Below the pieces are notes generated by a model. That model was given only the letters and a program-made list of their open reading frames with translations. It searched no databases and was not told the origin of the DNA. From the NCBI RefSeq assembly GCF_017875395.1, contig NZ_JAGGMO010000004.1, positions 66,478 through 130,477 of the forward strand: a stretch of 64,000 nucleotides of DNA, given 5' to 3'. The position numbers were made by a program, and so were the translations under genes. This document shows, one piece after another, positions 27,261 to 34,872 of the stretch. Each line of letters starts with the position of its first letter. The first letter of the stretch is position 1. The stretch is from Methanococcus voltae. Lineage in GTDB: Archaea; AGJL01; Methanococci; Methanococcales; Methanococcaceae.

Positions 27261-28973
27261 CTATAGTATTGTGATATCATAATTATTAGAATGCTTAACA
27301 TCCTCGAATATCTCATTTAACACATCTGCAGGTATAATTTTTGAATTATTCAAATAACAATTATATACTGCAGGGACAACGCAATCTGCTAGATCCGGGC
27401 TATTTTTACCATAATAAATTACCTTATTTTCATTAATCTGATGTTGAAGTATCTGTAAATACAATTTTTCCCATATTTCGGGCTTACAATTTATTAAAAG
27501 TTCATTATTTTCCACCAATTGCTGAAAAATTTTCCAATTATCTATACTTTTTGATATTCTTTCTCCACCAAATTTTTGAATAAAAGCTTGGCTATTAAAT
27601 TGGTCAAAACTTAATTTTAGGGAGAAATTATTTTTTAAATAGCGTATAAATTCTTCTAAAGAATTATAATCTACGATGTGATTATTTGTGGGCTTTAATT
27701 CAATCAAATTTGCCAAATTCACGGTATTATTGGTCTTATCATAATACGCTATTGCAATCCCTGTGCTATCATGTTTAATCGATAAATCAAAATGAACGTA
27801 TAAATCGATACTTTTTTGTAAATTATTATTTAAAAATTCATTATTTTTTGTATTAGACAGTAATTTAAAGTTTAATTTAACTTTGCCATCTTTATCATCG
27901 TAATTTGGAGACCAACTAAATAGGGGTTCGCACTTGAACGTTTTAGTTGTTGTTGTAGCCATGGTTGTAGCTGTAGTCATAGTTGCAGAATCTTTGTGTA
28001 TGCGATTGGTATAGCAATTTTTTAACTTCTCTGCGTTAATAAAGTAATTACTTAATTCAGGAGGTTCACATTCGTACATTTTCTTTGCAAGGCTGTTATT
28101 ACGTTTATAATCATCATCAAAATCCGATTTATTACGATAAGTATTTACTTCCCAAGTAGCACCTTTAAAGCTGTATACATCACCCATACCCAAATTTTCG
28201 GAGTAAATTTTATAGCCAACGTCGTCTAATGGATTAGGGGTGGGAAAACGAGTCCAACTAATCATTACAACCTTTCCTTCTTTTCCCCATCGCGTTTGAA
28301 CAGAGGATTTAGCTTGATAAAATATTTTCTCTGCATTTAGGAAATTTTCATCAGAAATCTCATCAATTACAATACATTTTGGATTTGTACCTTCAAAACT
28401 AGCAGAACGGCTGTGTCCACTCGTAATTTTTACGATTTCACCTAGTTTAATAGATGTGTTATTGACTTTTATGGGGGATTTATCACTCTTTTTAAATATT
28501 TTCCAAAGCTTACAACGGTTAAACCACTGTTTAAACTCTCTAAAAAATACATTATGTGCTAAATCTGCATTAGGAGCAATATTTATAAAATCTACTCTTG
28601 TATAATTCACTTTTGATAATACTAAGTCAATAAGTTCGTCATTAAACAATAATGAAGTCATGAAATCCTTACCTCCACCCTTACCCACTAAAACGGTGCT
28701 TAAATAATTTTTTTTCATGTTTTTTAGAATTTCAGCTTGTTTAGGAGTTATACTGTCCAAATCTAACAAGTATTTACATCGTGCTATAATATCCATATTT
28801 TTAATTGTTTCTAGAAATTCGTCAAAAATATTCTTAAAATTTTTTTTAAGGTCTTTTTTTGTTTTAAAAAGTGTTTTAAAGTTAATATCTAAGTCCAAAC
28901 ATAATTTAAAAAATTCTGATGCGTTGAAAGTTTTAGTAGCAATTGCATGATTTACTAAATTTTTTAAATACAT
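27261..28973 (-). CDS. terL: Terminase large subunit (packaging ATPase/nuclease)
   Basis: 570 residues. Walker A is V-G-K-G-G-G-K at about 96-102 and Walker B is I-V-I-D-E at about 201-205, followed by the coupling-type S-W-T segment. The C-terminal RNase H-like nuclease shows D-L-Y-V-H-F-D-L-S-I-K-H-D-S-T-G (first acid), L-S-F-D-Q-F (second) and S-P-D-L-A-D (third). A Thr/Ala/Met-rich insertion (about residues 328-347) is low complexity. The start is ATG 28973 with GGTGA upstream. No clear small terminase is adjacent. All catalytic motifs are intact, so packaging is probably functional. Confidence 0.92.
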   Translation of the reverse strand: MYLKNLVNHAIATKTFNASEFFKLCLDLDINFKTLFKTKKDLKKNFKNIFDEFLETIKNMDIIARCKYLLDLDSITPKQAEILKNMKKNYLSTVLVGKGGGKDFMTSLLFNDELIDLVLSKVNYTRVDFINIAPNADLAHNVFFREFKQWFNRCKLWKIFKKSDKSPIKVNNTSIKLGEIVKITSGHSRSASFEGTNPKCIVIDEISDENFLNAEKIFYQAKSSVQTRWGKEGKVVMISWTRFPTPNPLDDVGYKIYSENLGMGDVYSFKGATWEVNTYRNKSDFDDDYKRNNSLAKKMYECEPPELSNYFINAEKLKNCYTNRIHKDSATMTTATTMATTTTKTFKCEPLFSWSPNYDDKDGKVKLNFKLLSNTKNNEFLNNNLQKSIDLYVHFDLSIKHDSTGIAIAYYDKTNNTVNLANLIELKPTNNHIVDYNSLEEFIRYLKNNFSLKLSFDQFNSQAFIQKFGGERISKSIDNWKIFQQLVENNELLINCKPEIWEKLYLQILQHQINENKVIYYGKNSPDLADCVVPAVYNCYLNNSKIIPADVLNEIFEDVKHSNNYDITIL

Positions 28974-29050
28974 CTATTCACCACATTTGAAAATTTGAAA
29001 ATTTGAAAAGTTTATTTAAGGTATTTATTTAATGTATTGCTGTAAATTAC

Positions 29051-29479
29051 CTACAATTCTTTAATAATACGACATATTATCCGCAAATCAATGTTTTTAC
29101 CGAATAATACTACATTATAAGTACAAAAACTTAAAATCTGGATCATATATGTGTATTCTACCTCATCTATTTGATTATTACATAATAAATCGTGGATAGA
29201 GTCCAGTATCCTCAAATAATCTAACTCGCCATCACTAGTGTGAGTACCAAATAAATCATCTAAAATCTTTACTAGCTCAATTTTACGGTTTTTTTGCATA
29301 ATATCGTTGGGATAATCCAAATAAGGTAGTAATCTTTCTTTAAAAAGATTCACTGTAGCTTCAGGTGAATTTTCAGAAGATAAATTATGTAAAACCTGTA
29401 AAATTGTAGAATTTTGCTGGTTTTCGATATTTTCCATATTTTGTTCGTTTAATTCATTTTTAGGTTTGAATAATGCCAT
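29051..29479 (-). CDS. Unknown cassette protein upstream of terminase
   Basis: 142 residues, helical, starting M-A-L-F-K-P-K-N. The first five residues resemble those of the 79-residue protein at 30629 (M-A-L-F-S-R-K). It is in the position where small terminases often lie, but no DNA-binding helix-turn-helix is evident. An aacacctct (GAGGTG on the coding strand) ribosome site precedes it. Confidence 0.5.
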   Translation of the reverse strand: MALFKPKNELNEQNMENIENQQNSTILQVLHNLSSENSPEATVNLFKERLLPYLDYPNDIMQKNRKIELVKILDDLFGTHTSDGELDYLRILDSIHDLLCNNQIDEVEYTYMIQILSFCTYNVVLFGKNIDLRIICRIIKEL

Positions 29480-29640
29480 AAAACACCTCTATTCGTATTA
29501 TTATTGTATTATAGTATTATCGTATTATCATATTATCATATTCATTTAGTGTACTAAGTTATTGTATTATCAACAGTTTCAAGATACTGATATCGGATAT
29601 TCTATAGCGATATTCGTTATTTAGTATTCATTATGTAGTT

Positions 29641-29925
29641 TTAACGCAATAGTATATCGATAAGTAAATCTATGAAAAACTTTAATAATGGGGTTAAAAG
29701 TATGCTAATACCATAATATCGCATAACCTGAATTAAAAGGGCTTCAAAACTTTTTTTAACTATATTTTTGAATATAATTCCTAGTAAGAACCCGCTAGAG
29801 ACTTCTAATATTGCCATTACCTTAGCCCTGTTGAAACGATTCAACATCCGAAGTACACTTTTTAACGGCGTTACTGGGTCTAATGGGCTTAACTCCCGTA
29901 ATTTTAGAAGAATTTGGAAATTCAA
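29641..29925 (-). CDS. Small membrane protein, downstream partner of overlapping pair
   Basis: 94 residues with two hydrophobic stretches: A-I-L-E-V-S-S-G-F-L-L-G-I-I-F near 38-52, and I-S-I-L-L-T-P-L-L-K-F-F-I-D-L-L-I-D near 72-90. It overlaps the preceding ORF by 104 bases in another frame. Either it is a separate holin-like or membrane protein with its own start, or the two are a single membrane protein joined by a frameshift. No family recognised. Confidence 0.45.
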   Translation of the reverse strand: MNFQILLKLRELSPLDPVTPLKSVLRMLNRFNRAKVMAILEVSSGFLLGIIFKNIVKKSFEALLIQVMRYYGISILLTPLLKFFIDLLIDILLR

Positions 29926-30256
29926 TTTTATTAAAGTTATTTAAACCCTTAAAAATTTTGTAAGAACTGTTTGCATGAATATTATAAACATTTAAGATTT
30001 TTGAACCTGCTATTACTATAAAATTGAATATAACGTCTGCATAAATGAAATTAAGTACTAATATGTTGACTATAAAAAAATTTAGAAATGATTTAAAGTC
30101 TTTTGAATAAACTGCATAAGAAATCATTGTTAAATTTATCAAAATTTGATAGATTACTCCCTTAGAGCTCTTAATATTTTTATAATTCGTATGCTCATTA
30201 TGGGTTGTATATTCGTTAGCACCTATTTTGCAATTATTTTTTGATTTAACTTTCAT
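29822..30256 (-). CDS. Small membrane protein, upstream partner of overlapping pair
   Basis: 144 residues beginning with a charged segment and followed by two hydrophobic stretches near 45-95 (F-F-I-V-N-I-L-V-L-N-F-I-Y and F-N-F-I-V-I-A-G). A strong GGTGG site lies before the ATG at 30256, so translation of this leftmost-arm first gene is credible. The last ~35 residues, which overlap the next ORF, are hydrophilic and look like off-frame sequence. The end may therefore be the product of a frameshift mutation or mark a programmed site. Confidence 0.45.
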   Translation of the reverse strand: MKVKSKNNCKIGANEYTTHNEHTNYKNIKSSKGVIYQILINLTMISYAVYSKDFKSFLNFFIVNILVLNFIYADVIFNFIVIAGSKILNVYNIHANSSYKIFKGLNNFNKIEFPNSSKITGVKPIRPSNAVKKCTSDVESFQQG

Positions 30257-30628
30257 AAATCCACCACTTTGAATTAAATAGTAATAACCTACGATTTAGT
30301 TTAATTTAATATTGTAATCACAGATATACCATAAAAATAAATACTATTTAATCTTTTTTTTTAATTTTAGTGTAATTATTTAATCTATATATTAATTAAA
30401 TTAGTATATATGCTTTATTTCTTAATTAAGAAATATATAGGGCAGTATTCAAAGATAAAATAGTAAACTATAAAGAGTCTTAAGGTATCTCTTGGATGTG
30501 TTACATTGGCTAAGTCGGTGTTACTGGAGGCATCAATGTAACGGATGAAAAATAAAAATAAAAAAAATAAATATAAAAAATAAGGAAATAAAGAATATAA
30601 CGCATAAAAACAAAATCAAAGGGATAAT
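30257..30628. promoter_or_regulatory. Divergent control region of the virus cassette
   Basis: 372 bases separating the leftward and rightward arms. TATA-like tracts flank it (tatatattaatt near 30386 and tataaagag near 30470). It contains a GC-richer segment at 30485-30550 with a perfect 9-bp inverted repeat. It should hold the promoters of both arms. Confidence 0.5.
30500..30542. repeat. 9-bp perfect inverted repeat around a GC-richer core
   Basis: GTTACATTG at 30500-30508 pairs with CAATGTAAC at 30534-30542 across 25 bases. The core holds a third, unpaired gttac copy. ggatg flanks both sides (30494-30498 and 30543-30547). It may be a regulator-binding site or a small structured RNA. Confidence 0.5.
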
Positions 30629-30868
30629 ATGGCTTTATTTAGCAGAAAAGATGACGGAAGCGAAATAAAATCAAATGCGAGAGATGTTGTAAGGTCAATA
30701 GCCAGAGACGAGGCTGAAAATATGAAAAAAGATCTTAGATTTGAAGCAGTTCAGAAAGAAGTTTTAGAACTTAAAATGAACAAAATTGCGACTGAAGTCG
30801 TTGAAAAGGATAATGTTTACGAAGAATTAAAAGACTTAAAAAGCAAAAATTCAAATGTTAGAGTCTAA
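30629..30868 (+). CDS. Small coiled-coil protein, first gene of the rightward arm
   Basis: 79 residues, almost wholly helical and charged (R-D-V-V-R-S-I-A-R-D-E-A-E-N-M-K-K). Its last residues run out of the coiled coil into N-S-N-V-R-V. A second frame continues the heptad pattern from 30855 (M-L-E-S-K-I-S-K-L-E-G-K). A scaffold or tail-chaperone role would fit the position before the protease, but no family is recognised. Confidence 0.55.
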   Translation: MALFSRKDDGSEIKSNARDVVRSIARDEAENMKKDLRFEAVQKEVLELKMNKIATEVVEKDNVYEELKDLKSKNSNVRV

Positions 30869-30917
30869 AATATCAAAATTAGAGGGTAAAATTGATGTAA
30901 TCGTAAAAATCCTATGA
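30855..30917 (+). CDS. 20-codon overlapping coiled-coil ORF in +1 frame
   Basis: This begins with ATG at 30855 inside the end of the previous gene and codes for M-L-E-S-K-I-S-K-L-E-G-K-I-D-V-I-V-K-I-L. The heptad spacing of Leu/Ile continues that of the 79-residue protein. Either a frameshift extends the upstream protein or this is a decayed end. Too short to be judged as a gene by itself. Confidence 0.35.
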   Translation: MLESKISKLEGKIDVIVKIL

Positions 30918-31031
30918 ATATAGGATAATACAGTATATAAAGAATTTAGAAACCCTCTTAATAACTTTTCTTAAAGAAATTTTAATAAAGATACTTATCA
31001 CTAAATTAATAAAATGAGTTAAGGTTATAAA

Positions 31032-31799
31032 ATGCAAAAATTATTCTTGCCCGTTCTAAATATAACCAACATAGATGGCTTTGAAATAACTGAAGAATGG
31101 CTATCTAAAAACTATGAAACATTACGGGGTAAACCGGTTAATATAGACCATAATTACGATAAAAAAAGTAATTATGCAGTAGGGCATGTTTCTGAGATAA
31201 TACTTTCAAAAACGAACGAACTTTATGCAATTGTTGAAGTTTTTGAAGAAATATATGATTTAAAAAGTAATTTGAAAGGCTGTTCAATAGAATACAATGA
31301 AAATACATCTGGAAAAGAAGGCATTATTCGAGCTTTGGCACTTTGTTTTGAAACGATACCTAAAGTTGAATTTGCCAAATCTTCTGGAAATATTGATGTT
31401 GCAGAAATATTGGCGTCATTGAATGATAAAAGCAAAAAATCTGACGGTAATAAAGAAAATAATAAAGAAAATAATAGTGAAAGTAAAGAAAATAAAAATA
31501 AAGATAAAAATAAAGATTTGGACAATTTTCAGGAACTTTCATCTAAAATAAACAATATATTGTCAGAATTAGAAGTTTTAAGAGATTTTTGTAATAAAAA
31601 CAATTCGTTATTAAAAACAATTATAAAAAAATCTGACGAAAAAACAGAAATTATGGCATCAATGTATTTTGATAAATTCAACAGTTCGGCAGATGATTTA
31701 AATAATTACAAATTAAAATCATTTAAAAACAAAATTAAAGAAGATAATTTGCCAAATCCAAATTCTAAAAACATAAAATCTCTCAATATGGATTTTTAA
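31032..31799 (+). CDS. Prohead protease with C-terminal scaffold
   Basis: 255 residues. The N-terminal ~115 resemble phage prohead proteases of the Mu-I/U35-like type: G-K-P-V-N-I-D-H-N-Y with a candidate catalytic His, A-V-G-H-V-S-E-I, L-Y-A-I-V-E-V, and G-C-S-I-E-Y-N as the probable nucleophile strand. A Lys/Asn/Glu-rich linker (about 140-165) leads to a coiled coil (L-S-S-K-I-N-N-I-L-S-E-L-E-V-L-R) expected of a scaffold cleaved during maturation. It precedes the capsid genes as usual. Assignment is by pattern and order. Confidence 0.75.
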   Translation: MQKLFLPVLNITNIDGFEITEEWLSKNYETLRGKPVNIDHNYDKKSNYAVGHVSEIILSKTNELYAIVEVFEEIYDLKSNLKGCSIEYNENTSGKEGIIRALALCFETIPKVEFAKSSGNIDVAEILASLNDKSKKSDGNKENNKENNSESKENKNKDKNKDLDNFQELSSKINNILSELEVLRDFCNKNNSLLKTIIKKSDEKTEIMASMYFDKFNSSADDLNNYKLKSFKNKIKEDNLPNPNSKNIKSLNMDF

Positions 31800-31839
31800 A
31801 ATAAAAAAATTCCAGATATTGAATTTACAAGTATTTTAT

Positions 31840-31950
31840 ATGGATATTAATTATTTAGCACTACTTAGGGCGTTACTAGTATTATTGGCATTATTAGTCT
31901 TATTCGTATTATTACCCAATATTTTGGTGCTATTCATAAATATTCAATAA
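31840..31950 (+). CDS. 36-residue single-helix membrane peptide ORF
   Basis: An ATG-to-TAA frame coding for M-D-I-N-Y-L-A-L-L-R-A-L-L-V, then continuing with Leu/Val/Ala/Ile to L-F-I-N-I-Q. It is one unbroken hydrophobic helix of about 25 residues with a single Arg. It lies between the protease and decoration-protein genes. No ribosome site is obvious. Possible roles are a membrane-active peptide for particle release or a chance frame in T-rich DNA. Confidence 0.4.
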   Translation: MDINYLALLRALLVLLALLVLFVLLPNILVLFINIQ

Positions 31951-31991
31951 ATATTACAAAAAACCCAAAATTACACTTTTAAGGTGATTAT

Positions 31992-32330
31992 ATGGATGTA
32001 ATCTCTGTAAAATTAGCCGAAAGCATTGAACCAAACACTTTTGTTACTATTGGTCAAAATGGCGTGTTAAAAGCTAGCGGTGCCAATATAATCGGTATAT
32101 TATCTAATGAAGGTAGCTATGACACAAAAACCAATAAAATAGAAGCTGAATCCATTGGAAACGTTTACGTATTGGGTATTCAGCGCGTTAAAACTAATGA
32201 GTCTTCGTCATTACATATGGGGGATTATGTAGTCTCCAATGTGGATGGTTATGCCATAAAATCAGAAACCGGGTCAGGATTTAAAGTCACCCGTGTTTCA
32301 GGCAGTTATGTAGACGTTTTATTGAGATAA
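31992..32330 (+). CDS. Capsid decoration/stabilisation protein
   Basis: 112 residues, all-beta in appearance: I-E-P-N-T-F-V-T-I-G-Q-N-G-V-L-K, I-I-G-I-L-S-N-E-G, L-H-M-G-D-Y-V-V-S-N-V-D-G-Y-A. This is the pattern of DUF2190-like or lambda gpD-like trimers that clip HK97-type capsids. Position immediately before the capsid gene supports this. Perfect AAGGTGA ribosome site. Confidence 0.7.
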   Translation: MDVISVKLAESIEPNTFVTIGQNGVLKASGANIIGILSNEGSYDTKTNKIEAESIGNVYVLGIQRVKTNESSSLHMGDYVVSNVDGYAIKSETGSGFKVTRVSGSYVDVLLR

Positions 32331-32444
32331 TTGAATTAATTAATCAATTAATAGCTATTTGATAATTGAGATAAAATAAGTTATAAAATAAATTACAGTA
32401 AAAATTACGGTAAAATAAACGATGAAAATAACTTGGGTGATGGT

Positions 32445-33218
32445 ATGACCAATGGTTTAACACCTGAACAACAAAAAATAGTCAAACAAAGGTTTCAAAA
32501 CATTAAAGATTCACAAGACATAGTTAAAAAAGTAATGCCTGAATCAATAATCGATTCTGCAAGTAGGAAGTATATTACTGAAACCATTAACATAGATGAT
32601 ACCACCATATTAGATAAATCAGATATGGAGGTTATAAATATACCTTATGGTCTTTCTGACGATGTAAAACGTATATTTGACTTAAATGCTAAAATAGTAA
32701 GGCCTACCAGGATGATGACAAACGAAGGAATATCCAAATTTTCGATAATTTTGGCTAAAATAATAACTAAATCGATAAATTATCACGGAATAAATGAATT
32801 AGTAGCTAATGGTACTGAAAAAGTTACTACGAATACTTGGGACGCTTGTACAATCAATAAAATGGTTGAAGATGTAGAAGATGGAGTATTTGAGATAATG
32901 GAATACAGTTCTGCGCCCATTAATATGATAGTACCCACAAGTAAGAGGAAATACCTTAACAAGCTAAATGACTATGGTTTAAAAGCAATTAGGGAATTGG
33001 ATGGTACAATAGCTAATATATACACATCTAACTTTTTAAATCCGGATACGGCTGTTTTAGTACCTTATGATGCAAGTATTGTAACATTTAACAAAGCTAC
33101 GCCATTATCTGTAGATTTAGAGGTTTTTGAAAAAACTCAAACCAAACTGATTGCTACGCAGGCTATTTGCCCATCTGTCGATGATAAAAACGGAGTCATA
33201 GTTTTAAAAGGTATCTAA
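32445..33218 (+). CDS. HK97-type major capsid protein
   Basis: About 257 residues, close to the small capsid/encapsulin class. P-E-Q-Q-K-I-V-K-Q-R-F near the start, R-P-T-R-M-M-T-N-E-G, and a C-terminal part with N-M-I-V-P-T-S-K-R-K-Y and I-A-N-I-Y-T-S-N-F-L resemble P-domain segments of HK97-like shells. The order protease, decoration, capsid, connectors supports the call. ATG 32445 is preferred: GGTGAT ends just before it; the TTG at 32433 would add four residues. No long N-terminal delta domain, because scaffold is carried by the protease. Confidence 0.78.
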   Translation: MTNGLTPEQQKIVKQRFQNIKDSQDIVKKVMPESIIDSASRKYITETINIDDTTILDKSDMEVINIPYGLSDDVKRIFDLNAKIVRPTRMMTNEGISKFSIILAKIITKSINYHGINELVANGTEKVTTNTWDACTINKMVEDVEDGVFEIMEYSSAPINMIVPTSKRKYLNKLNDYGLKAIRELDGTIANIYTSNFLNPDTAVLVPYDASIVTFNKATPLSVDLEVFEKTQTKLIATQAICPSVDDKNGVIVLKGI

Positions 33219-33337
33219 AAGTTAACGGCTTACTTTAGCATACTATTGATTTAATATTAGTTTAAGATTAGGTTAATGGTAGTTTAAAATTAGTTTAAAA
33301 TTAGTTTAAGTTTATAAAAAGGTAATCATGGGATAAA

Positions 33338-33634
33338 ATGACAGAAATCCTATTAAGTGACGTAATTTCCAAAATGAAGATATATTTAAATTTGGAACAG
33401 TTTTCCAATATGGAATTCGCTGAAGAATGTGCAAAAACCGCCATAAATGTATGCTCTGTTGAAAATTTAAACATAGTAACATTTTATGCTTGTTATTTAT
33501 ATATGCGACCATACGATGAAAATTCCAGTGCTTATTTGGAAATATACAAGAATTCTGTGGAAGAAATAAAAAATGGAACTATAGATATTGACCGTGGATT
33601 TAAAGAACTTACGGGAGATTGTTATAATGATTAA
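33338..33634 (+). CDS. Probable head-tail connector protein
   Basis: 98 residues, mainly helical, in the place of the head-completion adaptor (gp6/gp15-like) after the capsid gene. S-D-V-I-S-K-M-K-I-Y-L-N-L and Y-L-Y-M-R-P-Y-D-E-N-S-S-A-Y fit the general pattern but no motif is decisive. Its stop overlaps the next start by eight bases. Confidence 0.5.
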   Translation: MTEILLSDVISKMKIYLNLEQFSNMEFAEECAKTAINVCSVENLNIVTFYACYLYMRPYDENSSAYLEIYKNSVEEIKNGTIDIDRGFKELTGDCYND

Positions 33635-33965
33635 ATATTCTGAATATTACGATTTAATGGATAAAATAAATAAAGAACTTGTTAATAGCAATATTGAAGT
33701 TAAATCACAATTTAATCCCAAAATTTCAGATTATTTATTTGAAATGTATGTATGTGCAAAACCAAATTTTCATAAAAACATATGGAATATTGAATTGAAA
33801 TTAAAAATTAAACAGTTTAACAGTTTAAAATTAAATGGTTCTAAACTAGACGATATAAATTCTAAAATAGGTATTATAGAAAATATTTTGCAAAAATATG
33901 ATTTAATACTGGAAAATATCGAATATGAAAATTCGGAATTAAATTTGATATTTAAGACAAAGTAA
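33627..33965 (+). CDS. Probable tail-completion/head-closure protein
   Basis: About 112 residues from ATG 33627, which overlaps the end of the upstream gene and is preceded by GGGAG. A longer frame from 33588 would overlap far more. The protein is mixed alpha/beta, Lys/Asn-rich, with no recognised motif. The position between connector and tail tube suggests a tail-terminator or stopper role. Confidence 0.45.
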   Translation: MIKYSEYYDLMDKINKELVNSNIEVKSQFNPKISDYLFEMYVCAKPNFHKNIWNIELKLKIKQFNSLKLNGSKLDDINSKIGIIENILQKYDLILENIEYENSELNLIFKTK

Positions 33966-33988
33966 TATACTTAAAAAAAGGTGAATGA

Positions 33989-34693
33989 ATGGTAATTGCA
34001 ATTCAAAAACCTGACCAAAAGACCATATCCGCAAGTGGAAAACTTGCTATCCTATTAGCAGACTCTAAAGAGGAGATACTTACTACAGACGGTATAAAAA
34101 CAGAGTTTTCACTTTCAAATAATGAAGTTCTTTCGGGTTCCGAAATAGTAACTAAAAATGGTTTAAAGCTAAAAATAGGTACGGATTATAATATAAACGA
34201 TGCTTTAGGCATTTTTAATAAAATAACATTTAATATTGCTCCGAGCAGTAACGATGTGATATCTATAGAATATAGTTACGCAATCAAAGGTTTGGGCGGT
34301 GCAAGCGAATTGGAAGTTAAAGAAGAGATAGAAACTGAAGAAAAAACAATAGATTTTAGTTATGCAAAAATACAGATTGAAAAAGGTAGCTCACTAAGTG
34401 CAAGCTTTAAAGACCTTATAACACTTGGAGATATTGATACAATGGTTGAATTTGGGGGCAATATTGAAGTTACGCCCAAATATCGTAAGTATATAAACGG
34501 TAGCTCCAAAACTGCCACCATTGCCATTCAAGTTTATGGGGAACAGGCTGACGTAGTATACGGTGCGGCAGGTCCAAAACGACTAATTATATTAAAAAAC
34601 GTTAAAAAGAAGAGTTCAGGTTTAAAGTTCTCATCTGCAGAGCGTAGCTTTGATTTATCAGTCCAAAAACTTGAAATAATTGAGTACCTTTAA
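33989..34693 (+). CDS. Probable major tail tube protein
   Basis: 234 residues, beta-rich. The N-terminal S-A-S-G-K-L-A-I-L-L-A and T-K-N-G-L-K-L-K-I-G-T-D-Y segments, a mid-protein F-G-G-N-I-E-V-T-P-K-Y and repeated short strands fit a tail-tube fold. GGTGA lies four bases before ATG 33989. Gene order (connectors, then this, then distal-tail protein) supports it. No chaperone or tape-measure gene follows, which is unusual. Confidence 0.55.
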   Translation: MVIAIQKPDQKTISASGKLAILLADSKEEILTTDGIKTEFSLSNNEVLSGSEIVTKNGLKLKIGTDYNINDALGIFNKITFNIAPSSNDVISIEYSYAIKGLGGASELEVKEEIETEEKTIDFSYAKIQIEKGSSLSASFKDLITLGDIDTMVEFGGNIEVTPKYRKYINGSSKTATIAIQVYGEQADVVYGAAGPKRLIILKNVKKKSSGLKFSSAERSFDLSVQKLEIIEYL

Positions 34694-34872
34694 ATCTAAA
34701 GATTATATGCGCACTATTATATTCGTATTAATTATATTCGTATTAATTAATTATACTAGAATTTATTTTAAAATTCTTTAAAATTTCTTAAAATTCTTTA
34801 AAAATCTTCTTTTTCTTAAATTTAATCATATGTGCAGAGTAATTTATATTATTAAATTTTAAATGTGGTAAA

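Noticed and set aside
30485-30550. tRNA gene in the cassette control region
   Set aside because: It is GC-richer with a hairpin, but no T-loop motif, anticodon arm or acceptor pairing could be fitted.
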